From assembly GCF_001905795.1 (NCBI RefSeq), contig NZ_LIXJ01000019.1:1-64000 (forward strand): DNA of 64,000 nucleotides. The letters are read 5' to 3'. Under the pieces are notes generated by a model, which was not told the origin of the DNA, did no database searches, and saw only the letters and a list, made by a program, of their open reading frames with translations. The position numbers and the translations under genes were made by a program. Positions 35,378-43,561 of this stretch are shown here, in pieces (the first letter of the stretch is position 1; every line of letters starts with the position of its first letter). The stretch comes from Streptomyces sp. CB01580. GTDB lineage: Bacteria; Actinomycetota; Actinomycetes; Streptomycetales; Streptomycetaceae.

Positions 35378-35466
35378 GCGGTCACCACGGAACCGGCCGG
35401 GGGTCCGGGGGGGCGTCCCCCGGGCGGGCACAGTCTCAACACGACGCAGGAGGCCGGGCGATGAGC
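35348..35466 (+). repeat. 32-bp direct repeat duplicating the tldE translation start
   Basis: 35348-35379 and 35435-35466 are identical over 32 bases. Each contains ACGCAGGAGG, the spacing GCCGGGCG and an ATGAGC start. The copies are 87 bp (29 codons) apart and both ATGs are in frame with tldE. The insert between them is G-rich (GGGTCCGGGGGGGCGTCCCC). Confidence 0.9.
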
Positions 35467-36855
35467 CGCGTGACCAAGCCGCACGAGATCGTCGAGCGGG
35501 CACTCGACCTGTCCACGGCCGACGGGTGTGTCGTCATCGCGGACGAGGAGTCGTCCGCGAATCTGCGCTGGGCCGGGAACGCGCTGACGACGAACGGGGT
35601 GACGCGGGGGCGGACCCTCACGGTCGTCGCGACCGTCGACGGTACGCAGGGCACCGCGTCCGGTGTGGTGTCGCGGTCCGCCGTCACCGCCGACGACCTG
35701 GAGCCGCTGGTGCGGGCGGCCGAGGCCGCCGCGCGCGGGGCCGGTCCGGCGGAGGACGCGCAGCCGCTGGTCGAGGGGGTGCCGCCGTCCCCCGGTTTCA
35801 CGGACGCGCCGGCCGAGACGGGGCCGGACGTCTTCGCGGCGTTCGCCCCGGCGCTCGGCGACGCGTTCGCCCGTGCCCGGTCGGGCGGTCGCGAGCTGTA
35901 CGGCTTCGCCCACCACCAGATGACCTCCACGTACCTCGGCACGTCGACGGGGCTGCGCCTGCGCCACGACCAGCCGAACGGGACGCTGGAGCTGAATGCC
36001 AAGTCCCCCGACCGCACCCGGTCGGCCTGGGCGGGCCGCTCCACCCGCGACTTCCGGGACGTCGACCCGCTCGAACTCGACACGGAACTGGCCGGGCGGC
36101 TGCGCTGGGCCGAACGCCGCGTCGACCTGCCCGCCGGACGGTACGAGACGCTGCTGCCGCCGTCCGCCGTGGCCGACCTGCTGGTCTACCAACTGTGGTC
36201 GTCGTCGGCACGGGCCGCCGCGGAGGGCCGCACGGTGTTCTCCCTGCCCGGCGGCGGGACACGGCTCGGCGAGAAACTGACCGAGCTGCCGCTGTCGCTG
36301 CGCAGCGACCCGCACGCGCCGGGGCTGGAGTCGGCGCCGTTCGTGATCGCCCACGCGTCCGGGGACAGTGCCTCCGTCTTCGACAACGGTCTGCCGCTGG
36401 CGTCGACGGACTGGATCCGGGACGGCCGACTGGAGCATCTGACGACCACCCGGCACACGGCGGGGCTGACCGGGCTGCCGGTCGCGCCGACGATCGACAA
36501 CCTGCTGCTCGACGGCGGCGGGAAGCGGTCCCTGGAGGAGATGGTGGCCGCGACCACCGGCCGCGCCCTGCTGCTGACCTGCCTGTGGTACATCCGGGAG
36601 GTGGATCCGGCGACGCTGCTGCTGACCGGGCTGACCCGCGACGGGGTGTATCTCGTCGAGGACGGGGAGGTCGTCGGCGAGGTGAACAACTTCCGGTTCA
36701 ACGAGTCGCCGGTGGACCTGCTGTCGCGGGCCGCGGAGGCGGGCCGTACGGAGAAGACGCTGCCGCGCGAGTGGAGCGACTGGTTCACCCGGGCCGCCAT
36801 GCCCGCGCTGCGGATCCCGGACTTCAACATGAGCTCCGTGAGCCCTGGCGTCTGA
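35461..36855 (+). CDS. tldE: TldE/PmbA-type metallopeptidase partner
   Basis: 464 residues from the second ATG. This is the non-catalytic or accessory half of the TldD/TldE pair: GRTLTVVATVDGTQGTASG, ARAAAEGRTVFSLPGGGTRLGEKL, DWIRDGRLEHLTTTRHTA and FNESPVDLLSRAAEAG are typical. It lacks an HExxxH motif, as expected for TldE/PmbA. MSRVTKPHEIVERALDL is the natural family N-terminus, so 35461 is preferred; an identical ribosome-binding/start segment at 35374 would add 29 low-complexity residues and overlap the tldD stop. Co-transcribed with tldD. Confidence 0.92.
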   Translation: MSRVTKPHEIVERALDLSTADGCVVIADEESSANLRWAGNALTTNGVTRGRTLTVVATVDGTQGTASGVVSRSAVTADDLEPLVRAAEAAARGAGPAEDAQPLVEGVPPSPGFTDAPAETGPDVFAAFAPALGDAFARARSGGRELYGFAHHQMTSTYLGTSTGLRLRHDQPNGTLELNAKSPDRTRSAWAGRSTRDFRDVDPLELDTELAGRLRWAERRVDLPAGRYETLLPPSAVADLLVYQLWSSSARAAAEGRTVFSLPGGGTRLGEKLTELPLSLRSDPHAPGLESAPFVIAHASGDSASVFDNGLPLASTDWIRDGRLEHLTTTRHTAGLTGLPVAPTIDNLLLDGGGKRSLEEMVAATTGRALLLTCLWYIREVDPATLLLTGLTRDGVYLVEDGEVVGEVNNFRFNESPVDLLSRAAEAGRTEKTLPREWSDWFTRAAMPALRIPDFNMSSVSPGV

Positions 36856-36892
36856 CCCGCCCGAGGGCTGTCCCCCTCATCTCATCCGTGGC

Positions 36893-37024
36893 GGATCGGC
36901 GCGCGGCGTCGGATGTGGTGCGTCGCAAGGCGGAGGAACGCCCGCATACAGGACGTATGCGGGCGTTCCGGCAACGCGGTGAGGTGCCTCAGCCGTCGTC
37001 GCGCGCCCGCCGGGGATTACGGGA
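36893..37024. repeat. second copy of the dispersed intergenic element, with 15-bp hairpin
   Basis: 36903-36936 and 36971-36988 match two blocks of the 9773-9939 element (reverse orientation). Between them is a perfect 15-bp stem (36935-36949 with 36955-36969, loop AGGAC), where the first copy has a shorter imperfect stem. The GTGTTGCG terminal repeats of the first copy are absent. It ends about 85 bp before the tyrS start. Confidence 0.65.
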
Positions 37025-37108
37025 CGGCCCTTAGACTGGCTGGTGCCGTCCGACGCGCCCGACGCGTCCGGACGCACATCCGATGCACATGCGAGGAGAG
37101 AAAGTACC

Positions 37109-38374
37109 GTGACGGACATCGTCGACGAGCTGAAGTGGCGTGGGCTGTTCGCCCAGTCCACCGATGAGGACGCACTGCGCAAGGCTCTCGCGGACGGCCC
37201 CGTCACGTTCTATTGCGGCTACGACCCCACCGCGGCGAGTCTGCACGTCGGCCACCTGGTGCAGGTGCTCACCATGCGCCGGCTCCAGCAGGCGGGGCTC
37301 CGGCCGCTCGCCCTGGTGGGCGGCGCCACGGGTCAGATCGGTGACCCGAGGCCGACCGCCGAGCGCACGCTGAACGACCCGGCGACGATCGCCGAGTGGG
37401 TGTCGCGGCTGCGGAGGCAGATCGAGCCGTTCCTGTCCTTCGAGGGCGAGAACGCGGCGGTCATGGTGAACAACCTGGACTGGACCGCGGGCATGTCCGC
37501 GATCGAGTTCCTGCGCGACATCGGCAAGCACTTCCGCGTCAACAAGATGCTGACCAAGGACGCCATCGCCCGGCGCCTGGAGTCCGACGAGGGCATCAGC
37601 TACACCGAGTTCAGCTACCAGCTCCTCCAGAGCATGGACTTCCTGGAGCTGTACCGGCGCTACGGGTGCACCCTCCAGCAGGGCGGCAGCGACCAGTGGG
37701 GCAACCTCACCGCGGGTCTCGACCTGATCCACCGGCTGGAGCCGGGCGCCGAGGTGCACGCGCTGGCGACCCCGCTGATGACGAAGGCGGACGGGACCAA
37801 GTTCGGCAAGACCGAGGGCGGGGCCGTCTGGCTCGACCCGACGCTGACGACGCCGTACGCGTTCTACCAGTTCTGGCTGAACGTGGACGACCGGGACGTC
37901 TCCCGGTACATGCGCGTCCTCAGCTTCCGCACCCCTGCGGAGCTGGAGGAACTGGAGAAGGTCACCGAGGAGCGTCCGCAGGCCCGGACGGCGCAGCGCG
38001 CGCTGGCCGAGGAGCTGACGACGCTGGTGCACGGCGCCGACCAGTGCGCCGCGGTCGTCGCCGCGTCGAAGGCCCTCTTCGGCCAGGGCGACCTGGGCGA
38101 GCTGGACGAGGCGACGCTGGGCGCCGCCCTGTCCGAGGTCCCGCACGCGCGGGTCGCCGAGCTCGGCCCGCTGGTGGACCTCCTGGTGGAGGTCGGCCTG
38201 GCGCCGAGCAAGTCCGGTGCCCGCCGCACGGTGAAGGAGGGCGGAGCGTACGTGAACAACGTCAAGGTCACGGACGGCGAGAGCGCACCGGACCGTGGGC
38301 TGCTGCTGCACGGGCGGTGGCTGGTGCTGCGCCGGGGCAAGAAGAACCTCGCCGCCGTCGAGGTCACCGGCTGA
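37109..38374 (+). CDS. tyrS: tyrosyl-tRNA synthetase
   Basis: 421 residues. A class I synthetase charging tRNA-Tyr: HIGH-type motif HVGHL (46-50) in YDPTAASLHVGHLVQV, KMSKS-type loop KFGKTEGGAVW, and tyrosine-pocket segments QGGSDQWGNLTAG and FSYQLLQSMDF. The C-terminal S4 RNA-binding domain (about 350-421) reads APSKSGARRTVKEGGAYVNN. A GTG at 37109 with GAGGAG upstream is the start. A hairpin terminator follows. Confidence 0.97.
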   Translation: MTDIVDELKWRGLFAQSTDEDALRKALADGPVTFYCGYDPTAASLHVGHLVQVLTMRRLQQAGLRPLALVGGATGQIGDPRPTAERTLNDPATIAEWVSRLRRQIEPFLSFEGENAAVMVNNLDWTAGMSAIEFLRDIGKHFRVNKMLTKDAIARRLESDEGISYTEFSYQLLQSMDFLELYRRYGCTLQQGGSDQWGNLTAGLDLIHRLEPGAEVHALATPLMTKADGTKFGKTEGGAVWLDPTLTTPYAFYQFWLNVDDRDVSRYMRVLSFRTPAELEELEKVTEERPQARTAQRALAEELTTLVHGADQCAAVVAASKALFGQGDLGELDEATLGAALSEVPHARVAELGPLVDLLVEVGLAPSKSGARRTVKEGGAYVNNVKVTDGESAPDRGLLLHGRWLVLRRGKKNLAAVEVTG

Positions 38375-38420
38375 TCCCGCCGTCCGGGGCCTCGGACCAC
38401 CGGGGTTCCCGAATGCCGGC

Positions 38421-38458
38421 CCGCGGCCGGGTACGTGTTGACGCGTGCCCGGCCGCGG
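38421..38458. terminator. terminator after tyrS
   Basis: CCGCGGCCGGG (38421-38431) pairs with CCCGGCCGCGG (38448-38458), extended inward by TACG/CGTG. It lies between the convergent tyrS and GlsB-type genes. Confidence 0.82.
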
Positions 38459-38475
38459 CGCGTCGTGGTCCGGGA

Positions 38476-38787
38476 TCAGACCTGGTGGTCACGGCTCGCT
38501 CGGGCGCGGCCCGCGCCTCTGTCCTCGGAGCCGCGGATCCTGGCCCACAGACCGCTGCCGATACCGACGACGATCACCGCGCCGATCAGCTGGAGCAGGT
38601 GGCGGATCCAGTCGATGCCCTTGGTGTCGTGGACTCCGATCCCGCTGGCGACGGCATTGCCCAGGATGCTGCCGATGAGACCCAGGAGCGCCGTCAGCCA
38701 GAGGGGGATGTTCTGTTTGCCGGGCAGGATCGCCCTCGCGATCAGGCCGAGCACGAGTCCCACGATGATTGCCCACAGCCAGCCCAT
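38476..38787 (-). CDS. GlsB/YeaQ/YmgE family stress-response membrane protein
   Basis: 103 residues. Three membrane segments with the family pattern MGWLWAIIVGLVLGLIARAI, LPGKQNIPLWLTALLGLIGS and a third helix from about 75, followed by a short basic tail. YmgE/GlsB proteins (transglycosylase-associated by name) are small inner-membrane proteins induced by stress in several bacteria. AGGAGG precedes the ATG at 38787; a longer frame upstream is arginine-rich and not conserved in character. Confidence 0.92.
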   Translation of the reverse strand: MGWLWAIIVGLVLGLIARAILPGKQNIPLWLTALLGLIGSILGNAVASGIGVHDTKGIDWIRHLLQLIGAVIVVGIGSGLWARIRGSEDRGAGRARASRDHQV

Positions 38788-39020
38788 GTCGCCTCCTCGT
38801 GCGACGCGATGTCGCATCTGCGGCCCAGTCTCGGCGTGACTGCCCCGCGTCGCATGCCGGACGCGTCCGTATGCGCGATCGCGCGGGCGGGACGCGCCCC
38901 GGCCTCGAAGCCTCCGGACGCCGGGCGTACCGTGGATGCGTCCGGACCGGGACATGTCCGGCTCGGGAACGAGGTCTCCCCCGGGGCGCCGGGCACTGGG
39001 GGAAGGGTGGTGGAGACGTG

Positions 39021-39383
39021 ATGCGGAAGCAGAACGCCGTCGAGGTCTTCCGGATCACGGGAGCCAGGCAGGGGCTCGAGGACGATGTGCGCGGCAGGCA
39101 GCGGCGCTATGTGATCTCGATGTCCGTGCGGACGGTCTCGGTGATCCTGGCCGCGGCGCTGTGGAACGTCGAACGGTACGTGGCGATCGTGGCCCTGGTC
39201 CTCGGAGCTCTGCTCCCGTACGTGGCGGTGGTCATCGCCAACGCGGGCCGGGAAACCACTCCCGCGCTCCCTCCGACGTTCATCCCCGCTCCGGTACGCC
39301 CGGCGCTCGACGCCCCGTCCGTGTCCGGTACGACACCGTCGGGCCCTGCCGACGACGAAAAGCGTGGCGGAGACCCCGTGTGA
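39021..39383 (+). CDS. DUF3099 domain membrane protein
   Basis: 120 residues. The DUF3099 core is FRITGARQGLEDDVRGRQRR, followed by two closely spaced membrane helices (VISMSVRTVSVILAAALW and YVAIVALVLGALLPYVAVV) and a Pro-rich tail. Members are found in actinobacteria and have no known function. GTG at 39018 and ATG at 39021 are both possible starts; the ATG is reported. Confidence 0.88.
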   Translation: MRKQNAVEVFRITGARQGLEDDVRGRQRRYVISMSVRTVSVILAAALWNVERYVAIVALVLGALLPYVAVVIANAGRETTPALPPTFIPAPVRPALDAPSVSGTTPSGPADDEKRGGDPV

Positions 39384-39524
39384 ACCACGAGAAACCGTAG
39401 TGACGCCCTGGAGGCCGGTTCGGGTCCCCGGGAACTCCGCGCCGAACCCGGGATTCGCGAAAACGTCAGATCAATCCTGGAGTTACGGTGCACCGCACCC
39501 CGGTCTGCGTGACATACTTCGTAC

Positions 39525-39600
39525 GCGCTCCGCATCCCCCGTCGGAGCGACGGACCGACGCCGGGCAGCTCCCCCCGTGGCTGCTCGGCGTCGTTTTTGT
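39525..39600 (+). ncRNA. 6C RNA
   Basis: Two successive hairpins carry C-rich loops, the defining layout of the actinobacterial 6C motif. Hairpin 1: CGCTCCG (39526-39532) / CGGAGCG (39543-39549), loop CATCCCCCGT. Hairpin 2: 39557-39569 / 39580-39592, 13-bp stem with one G-U, loop TCCCCCCGTG. TTTTT (39594-39598) follows, so hairpin 2 is also a Rho-independent terminator. CATACT at 39514-39519 is a reasonable -10 box for a start near 39525. 6C RNAs are abundant small RNAs in mycobacteria and Streptomyces. Family recognised by structure, not by a covariance search. Confidence 0.78.
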
Positions 39601-39713
39601 TCGTCGTGGCGGGATGCGCGACGGGCGGGATGCGCGGGGGACGCGCGACGGGCGGGTGCCGGTCGGGCGTCGGGCCCCGGACCACCTGCCGCGGGCCCAC
39701 TAGGGTTGATCAT

Positions 39714-39956
39714 GTGAACTCCCCCGATACCGCGGCCGAGAACGCCGCACCCATCTGTTCCGCCAAGGGCTGCCGGGCCGCCGCCGTGTGGGTGCTGGCC
39801 TGGAACAACCCGAAGCTGCACACCCCGGAACGCCGCAAGACGTGGCTGGCCTGCGAGGAGCACCGCGAGCACCTCTCCTCGTTCCTGGGCGTCCGCGGTT
39901 TCCTCAAGGACGTCGTGACGCTGGCCGATTGGGAGTCCGGGGCCGCCGGCCGCTGA
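39714..39956 (+). CDS. small conserved actinobacterial protein with Cys/His pairs
   Basis: 80 residues. CSAKGC in the N-terminal part and WLACEEHREHLSSFL later give a possible zinc-binding set (CxxxxC...CxxH). FLGVRGFLKDVVTLADWE is a conserved C-terminal phrase. I recall close relatives being annotated, unreliably, as acetone carboxylase in Streptomyces genomes. A GTG at 39714 is the only start consistent with the frame. It sits between the 6C RNA and the convergent moaA. Confidence 0.75.
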   Translation: MNSPDTAAENAAPICSAKGCRAAAVWVLAWNNPKLHTPERRKTWLACEEHREHLSSFLGVRGFLKDVVTLADWESGAAGR

Positions 39957-39965
39957 GGGCCGCCG

Positions 39966-40955
39966 TCAGCCGCCGATCGCCGACATCGGCCGGTCCGGTT
40001 GCAGAAAGGACGGGTCGTCCAGCCCGGATCCGGCCTTCTTCCCCCACATGGCCCTCGTCCAGATCCGGGCGATCTCCTCGTCCGGCGCGTCCGAGCGCAG
40101 CGCGCCTCGCAGATCGGTCTCCTCACGGGCGAAGAGGCAGCTGCGCACCTGCCCGTCGGCGGTGAGCCTGGTCCGGTCGCAGGCCCGGCAGAAGGGCCGG
40201 GTGACGGAGGCGATGACACCGACGCGGTGGGGTCCGCCGTCGACGATCCAGCGTTCGGCGGGCGCGGATCCGCGCGCGTTCCCGTCCTCCTCGGTGAGGG
40301 TGAAGCGGGTGCGCAGCGACCGGAGTATGTCACCGGCCGTGATCATGCCTTCGCGCTTCCATCCGTGCTGGGCGTCGAGCGGCATCTGCTCGATGAAACG
40401 GAGCTCGTATCCGTGCTCGACGGCCCAGGCGAGCAGCTCGGGCGCCTCGTCGTCGTTGAGCCCCGGCATCAGGACGGTGTTGACCTTGACCGGCGTGAGT
40501 CCCGCGTCACGGGCGGCTTCGAGGCCGGCCAGTACGTCGTGGTGGCGGTCGCGGCGGGTGAGTGCCTTGAAGACCTCGGGGCGCAGGGTGTCCAGCGAGA
40601 CGTTGACCCGGTCCAGCCCGGCCTCCTTGAGCGCGCCCGCGGTGCGTCCCAGCCCGATGCCGTTGGTGGTGAGCGAGAGCCCGGGGCGTGGGGCGAGGGC
40701 CGCGCAGCGTTCGACGACGGAGACGAGCCCGGGGCGCAGCAGCGGCTCGCCGCCGGTGAAGCGGACTTCCGTGACGCCGAGGCGGGTGACGGCGATGCGG
40801 ACGAGCCGGACGATCTCGTCGTCGCTGAGCAGGTCGGGCTTGGCCAGCCACTGCAGGCCCTCTTCGGGCATGCAGTAGGTGCAGCGCAGATTGCACCGGT
40901 CGGTCAGCGACACGCGCAGGTCGGTGGCGACCCGGCCGTAGGTGTCGATGAGCAT
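39966..40955 (-). CDS. moaA: GTP 3',8-cyclase MoaA
   Basis: 329 residues. Radical-SAM enzyme of molybdenum-cofactor synthesis that rearranges GTP. The N-terminal cluster motif CNLRCTYC (C21, C25, C28), FTGGEPLLRPGL (GGEP) and the C-terminal second cluster CRACDRTRLTADGQVRSCLF are intact, and the protein ends SAIGG, the catalytic Gly-Gly tail. The ATG at 40955 fits the domain start (MLIDTYGRVATDLRVSLT). Other moa genes are not in the window. Confidence 0.97.
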   Translation of the reverse strand: MLIDTYGRVATDLRVSLTDRCNLRCTYCMPEEGLQWLAKPDLLSDDEIVRLVRIAVTRLGVTEVRFTGGEPLLRPGLVSVVERCAALAPRPGLSLTTNGIGLGRTAGALKEAGLDRVNVSLDTLRPEVFKALTRRDRHHDVLAGLEAARDAGLTPVKVNTVLMPGLNDDEAPELLAWAVEHGYELRFIEQMPLDAQHGWKREGMITAGDILRSLRTRFTLTEEDGNARGSAPAERWIVDGGPHRVGVIASVTRPFCRACDRTRLTADGQVRSCLFAREETDLRGALRSDAPDEEIARIWTRAMWGKKAGSGLDDPSFLQPDRPMSAIGG

Positions 40956-41167
40956 GTGGCCCCCCTCCCCGTCGTTCTCCGGTTTCCGCTTCCGGGCTGT
41001 CGCGGCTCGCGGTACCGGCCGGGCGTCCCGGGCACCGCTCCGGCCGGGCGTCGGGCGGAGCCCGTCGGCGGGATGTCCGGCCCGGCCCTTGCGGCCGGCT
41101 CTTCCGAGCCTACGCGAGACCTGTGACATCGGAGGGGTGCGCACGGCACTCGTAGGATTCCGGGAGC

Positions 41168-41206
41168 GTCGTGGCCGGGGCGCAGATCCTGCGGCCCGGC
41201 CACGAC
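41168..41206. terminator. terminator downstream of actP
   Basis: Arms 41168-41185 and 41189-41206 pair over 18 bp with one mismatch and a 3-nt loop (ATC), 35 bp past the actP stop. Confidence 0.85.
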
Positions 41207-41240
41207 GGTGCGACGGCGACGGGGTTGGTGTCCGCCCGGC

Positions 41241-42884
41241 TCAGTGGGCTCCGACGCCGGTGAGGGACTTCACCTCCAGTTCGGCGTACTTGCCCTTGTC
41301 GGGTTCCTCCTTGGAGAGGAGGGAGCCGATCCAGCCGAGCAGGAAGCCCAGCGGGATGGAGATCAGCCCCGGGTTCTCCAGCGGGAACCAGGCGAAGTCG
41401 ACCCCCTTGAACATGGACGTCTTCTCGTTGCCGGAGACGACCGGTGAGAACAGCACCAGGATCACCGAGGTGGCCAGGCCGCCGTAGATCGACCAGAGCG
41501 CGCCCCGGGTGGTGAACCGCTTCCAGAAGAGGCTGTAGAGGATGGTCGGCAGGTTCGCCGAGGCGGCGACGGCGAAGGCGAGCGCGACCAGCCCGGCGAC
41601 GTTCAGGTCGCGGGCGAAGACGCCCAGGACGATCGCGACCGCGCCGATGAGGACGGTGGCCCAGCGGGCGGCCCGCATCTCCTCCTTCTCGGTGGCCTTC
41701 CCCTTGCGGATGACGTTGGCGTAGATGTCGTGCGCGAAGGAGGAAGAGGAGGCGAGGGTGAGGCCCGCGACCACGGCGAGGATGGTGGCGAAGGCGACGG
41801 CCGAGATCACCGCCAGCAGCACGGCGCCGCCGGTGGAGCCCACGCCTCCGAGGTATTCGGCGAGTTGTGGGGCGGCGGCGTTGCCGGCCGGGTTCTTCGC
41901 CTTGATCTCGGCCGGGCCGATCAGCGCCGCGGCACCGAAGCCGAGCGCGATCGTCATCAGGTAGAAGGCGCCGATGATGCCGATGGCCCAGTTGACCGAC
42001 TTACGGGCGGCCTTGGCGGTCGGCACCGTGTAGAAGCGGATCAGGATGTGCGGCAGACCGGCGGTGCCGAGGACCAGCGCGATGCCGAGGGAGAGGAAGT
42101 CGAGCTTCGAGGTGCCGGTGGCGCCGTACTTGAGACCGGGTTCCAGGAACGCGGCTCCGTGGCCGCTCTTCGCCGCGGCCGTGCCCAGCAGGTCCGAGAC
42201 GTTGAAGTCGAACTTCAGCAGCACCAGGAACGTCATCAGCAGGGCACCGGCGATGAGCAGCACGGCCTTGACCATCTGGACCCAGGTGGTGCCCTTCATG
42301 CCGCCGATGGTGACGTACACGATCATCAGCACACCGACCAGCGCGACGATGAGGATCTTGCCCGCGTCGCTGGTGATGCCGAGCAGCAGGGCGACCAGGA
42401 CGCCCGCGCCCGCCATCTGGGCCAGCAGATAGAAGATCGAGACGACGATGGTGGAGACACCGGCCGCGGTGCGGACCGGGCGCTGCCGCATCCGGTAGGC
42501 GAGGACGTCGCCCATCGTGTAGCGGCCGGAGTTGCGCAGCGGCTCGGCGACCAGCAGCAGCGCCACCAGCCAGGCGACGAGGAAGCCGATGGAGTAGAGG
42601 AAGCCGTCGTAGCCGAAGAGGGCGATGGCTCCGGCGATGCCGAGGAACGAGGCCGCCGACATGTAGTCGCCGGAGACCGCGAGCCCGTTCTGGAAGGCGG
42701 TGAACTGCCTGCCTCCCGCGTAGAAGTCGGAGGCGCTCCTGGTCTGCCGGCCGGCCCAGACGGTGATGCCGAGGGTCGCGGCGACGAACACCGCGAACAG
42801 CGTGATGATCAGCGGCCGGTGCTCGGCGGTCGAGGAGGCGACGGCCAGGTCGAGAACGGCGGGCGAGGGGTGTGCGGCGCTCAT
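41241..42884 (-). CDS. actP: cation/acetate symporter (solute:sodium symporter family)
   Basis: 547 residues with 13 predicted helices of the SSS family. ActP-type features: GRQTRSASDFYAGGR, GLAVSGDYMSAASFLGIAG, GTAGLPHILIRFYTVPTAKAAR and GLTLASSSSFAHDIY. It imports acetate and related short carboxylates with a cation. It overlaps the DUF485 gene by 4 bases (ATGA), the usual actP arrangement in which the small membrane partner comes first. A terminator follows. Confidence 0.95.
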   Translation of the reverse strand: MSAAHPSPAVLDLAVASSTAEHRPLIITLFAVFVAATLGITVWAGRQTRSASDFYAGGRQFTAFQNGLAVSGDYMSAASFLGIAGAIALFGYDGFLYSIGFLVAWLVALLLVAEPLRNSGRYTMGDVLAYRMRQRPVRTAAGVSTIVVSIFYLLAQMAGAGVLVALLLGITSDAGKILIVALVGVLMIVYVTIGGMKGTTWVQMVKAVLLIAGALLMTFLVLLKFDFNVSDLLGTAAAKSGHGAAFLEPGLKYGATGTSKLDFLSLGIALVLGTAGLPHILIRFYTVPTAKAARKSVNWAIGIIGAFYLMTIALGFGAAALIGPAEIKAKNPAGNAAAPQLAEYLGGVGSTGGAVLLAVISAVAFATILAVVAGLTLASSSSFAHDIYANVIRKGKATEKEEMRAARWATVLIGAVAIVLGVFARDLNVAGLVALAFAVAASANLPTILYSLFWKRFTTRGALWSIYGGLATSVILVLFSPVVSGNEKTSMFKGVDFAWFPLENPGLISIPLGFLLGWIGSLLSKEEPDKGKYAELEVKSLTGVGAH

Positions 42885-43249
42885 GCGTCGGCCTCCAGAC
42901 GGGACTTGATGGCCTCGGCCTTCGGGTCGAGCTTCGCGGCGGCGTGGCGCGAGTAGAGCCAGGCGATGAGGAAGGTGCTGACGAACTGGGCGAGGCCGAA
43001 CACGAAGGCCACGTTGATGTTGCCGTACACCTGGGTGCCCATGAAGTCGCCCGCGTAGTTGGACAGCAGGACGTACAGGAGGTACCAGAGGACGAAGGCG
43101 ACGGTCAGCGGGAAGGCGAACGAGCGGTGGGTGCGGCGCAGTTCACCGAACTCCGCGCTCTCCTGGGTCGCGACGAACACCTCGGTCGTCGGTTCGGCGG
43201 GGCGGGTGTCCGTAACGCTCTCGGGCGGTGGTGCTGCATCGGTAGTCAC
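42881..43249 (-). CDS. DUF485 membrane protein (ActP partner)
   Basis: 122 residues. A Pro/Thr-rich N-terminus is followed by the DUF485 core ELRRTHRSFAFPLTVAFVL, two membrane helices and AWLYSRHAAAKLDPKAEAI. DUF485 (YjcH-type) proteins are encoded immediately before acetate symporters. A GTG at 43249 is the start. The stop overlaps the actP start. Confidence 0.95.
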   Translation of the reverse strand: MTTDAAPPPESVTDTRPAEPTTEVFVATQESAEFGELRRTHRSFAFPLTVAFVLWYLLYVLLSNYAGDFMGTQVYGNINVAFVFGLAQFVSTFLIAWLYSRHAAAKLDPKAEAIKSRLEADA

Positions 43250-43561
43250 GGAATCTCCTCGCGACGCGGGTGCGGTGAACGGGAACGGTGGGTTTTCGCC
43301 GGGGAACCGCGGCCGGCCGGGGACGTGTGGTGCGCTCTCCCGGGGTGACGGCGGCTGCCCCTGCCTACGACACGGACGGCGTGTGACGGTGGTTCACCGC
43401 CGGTTCACACTCCTCGGACGCGTCCGTGCGCGGCCGTCCGGTCAAATCGGTCGGCCTTACTCATTGATGAATGGGGATGATCAGCGATAACTTCACTGGT
43501 CATGTACGCGACCGGGTACGGCCGGTGTCCGGTCGCCCGGCACTGATGATGTGGAGACCCC
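43250..43561. promoter_or_regulatory. 312-bp divergent promoter region, DUF485/actP and subtilase
   Basis: The half nearer the DUF485 gene is GC-rich. From about 43440 the sequence becomes AT-richer (TACTCATTGATGAATGG, GCGATAACTTCACTGG), as expected for the subtilase promoter. A small CATT-GATG-AATG inverted repeat lies around 43462-43473. No gene is present. Confidence 0.45.

Noticed and set aside
36935..36969. Simple terminator of tldE
   Set aside because: The hairpin could terminate transcription, but it sits inside a block shared with the element at 9773-9939, so it is better described as part of a dispersed repeat.
37109..38374. T-box control of tyrS
   Set aside because: The leader is too short, and no T-box sequence or specifier hairpin could be recognised.
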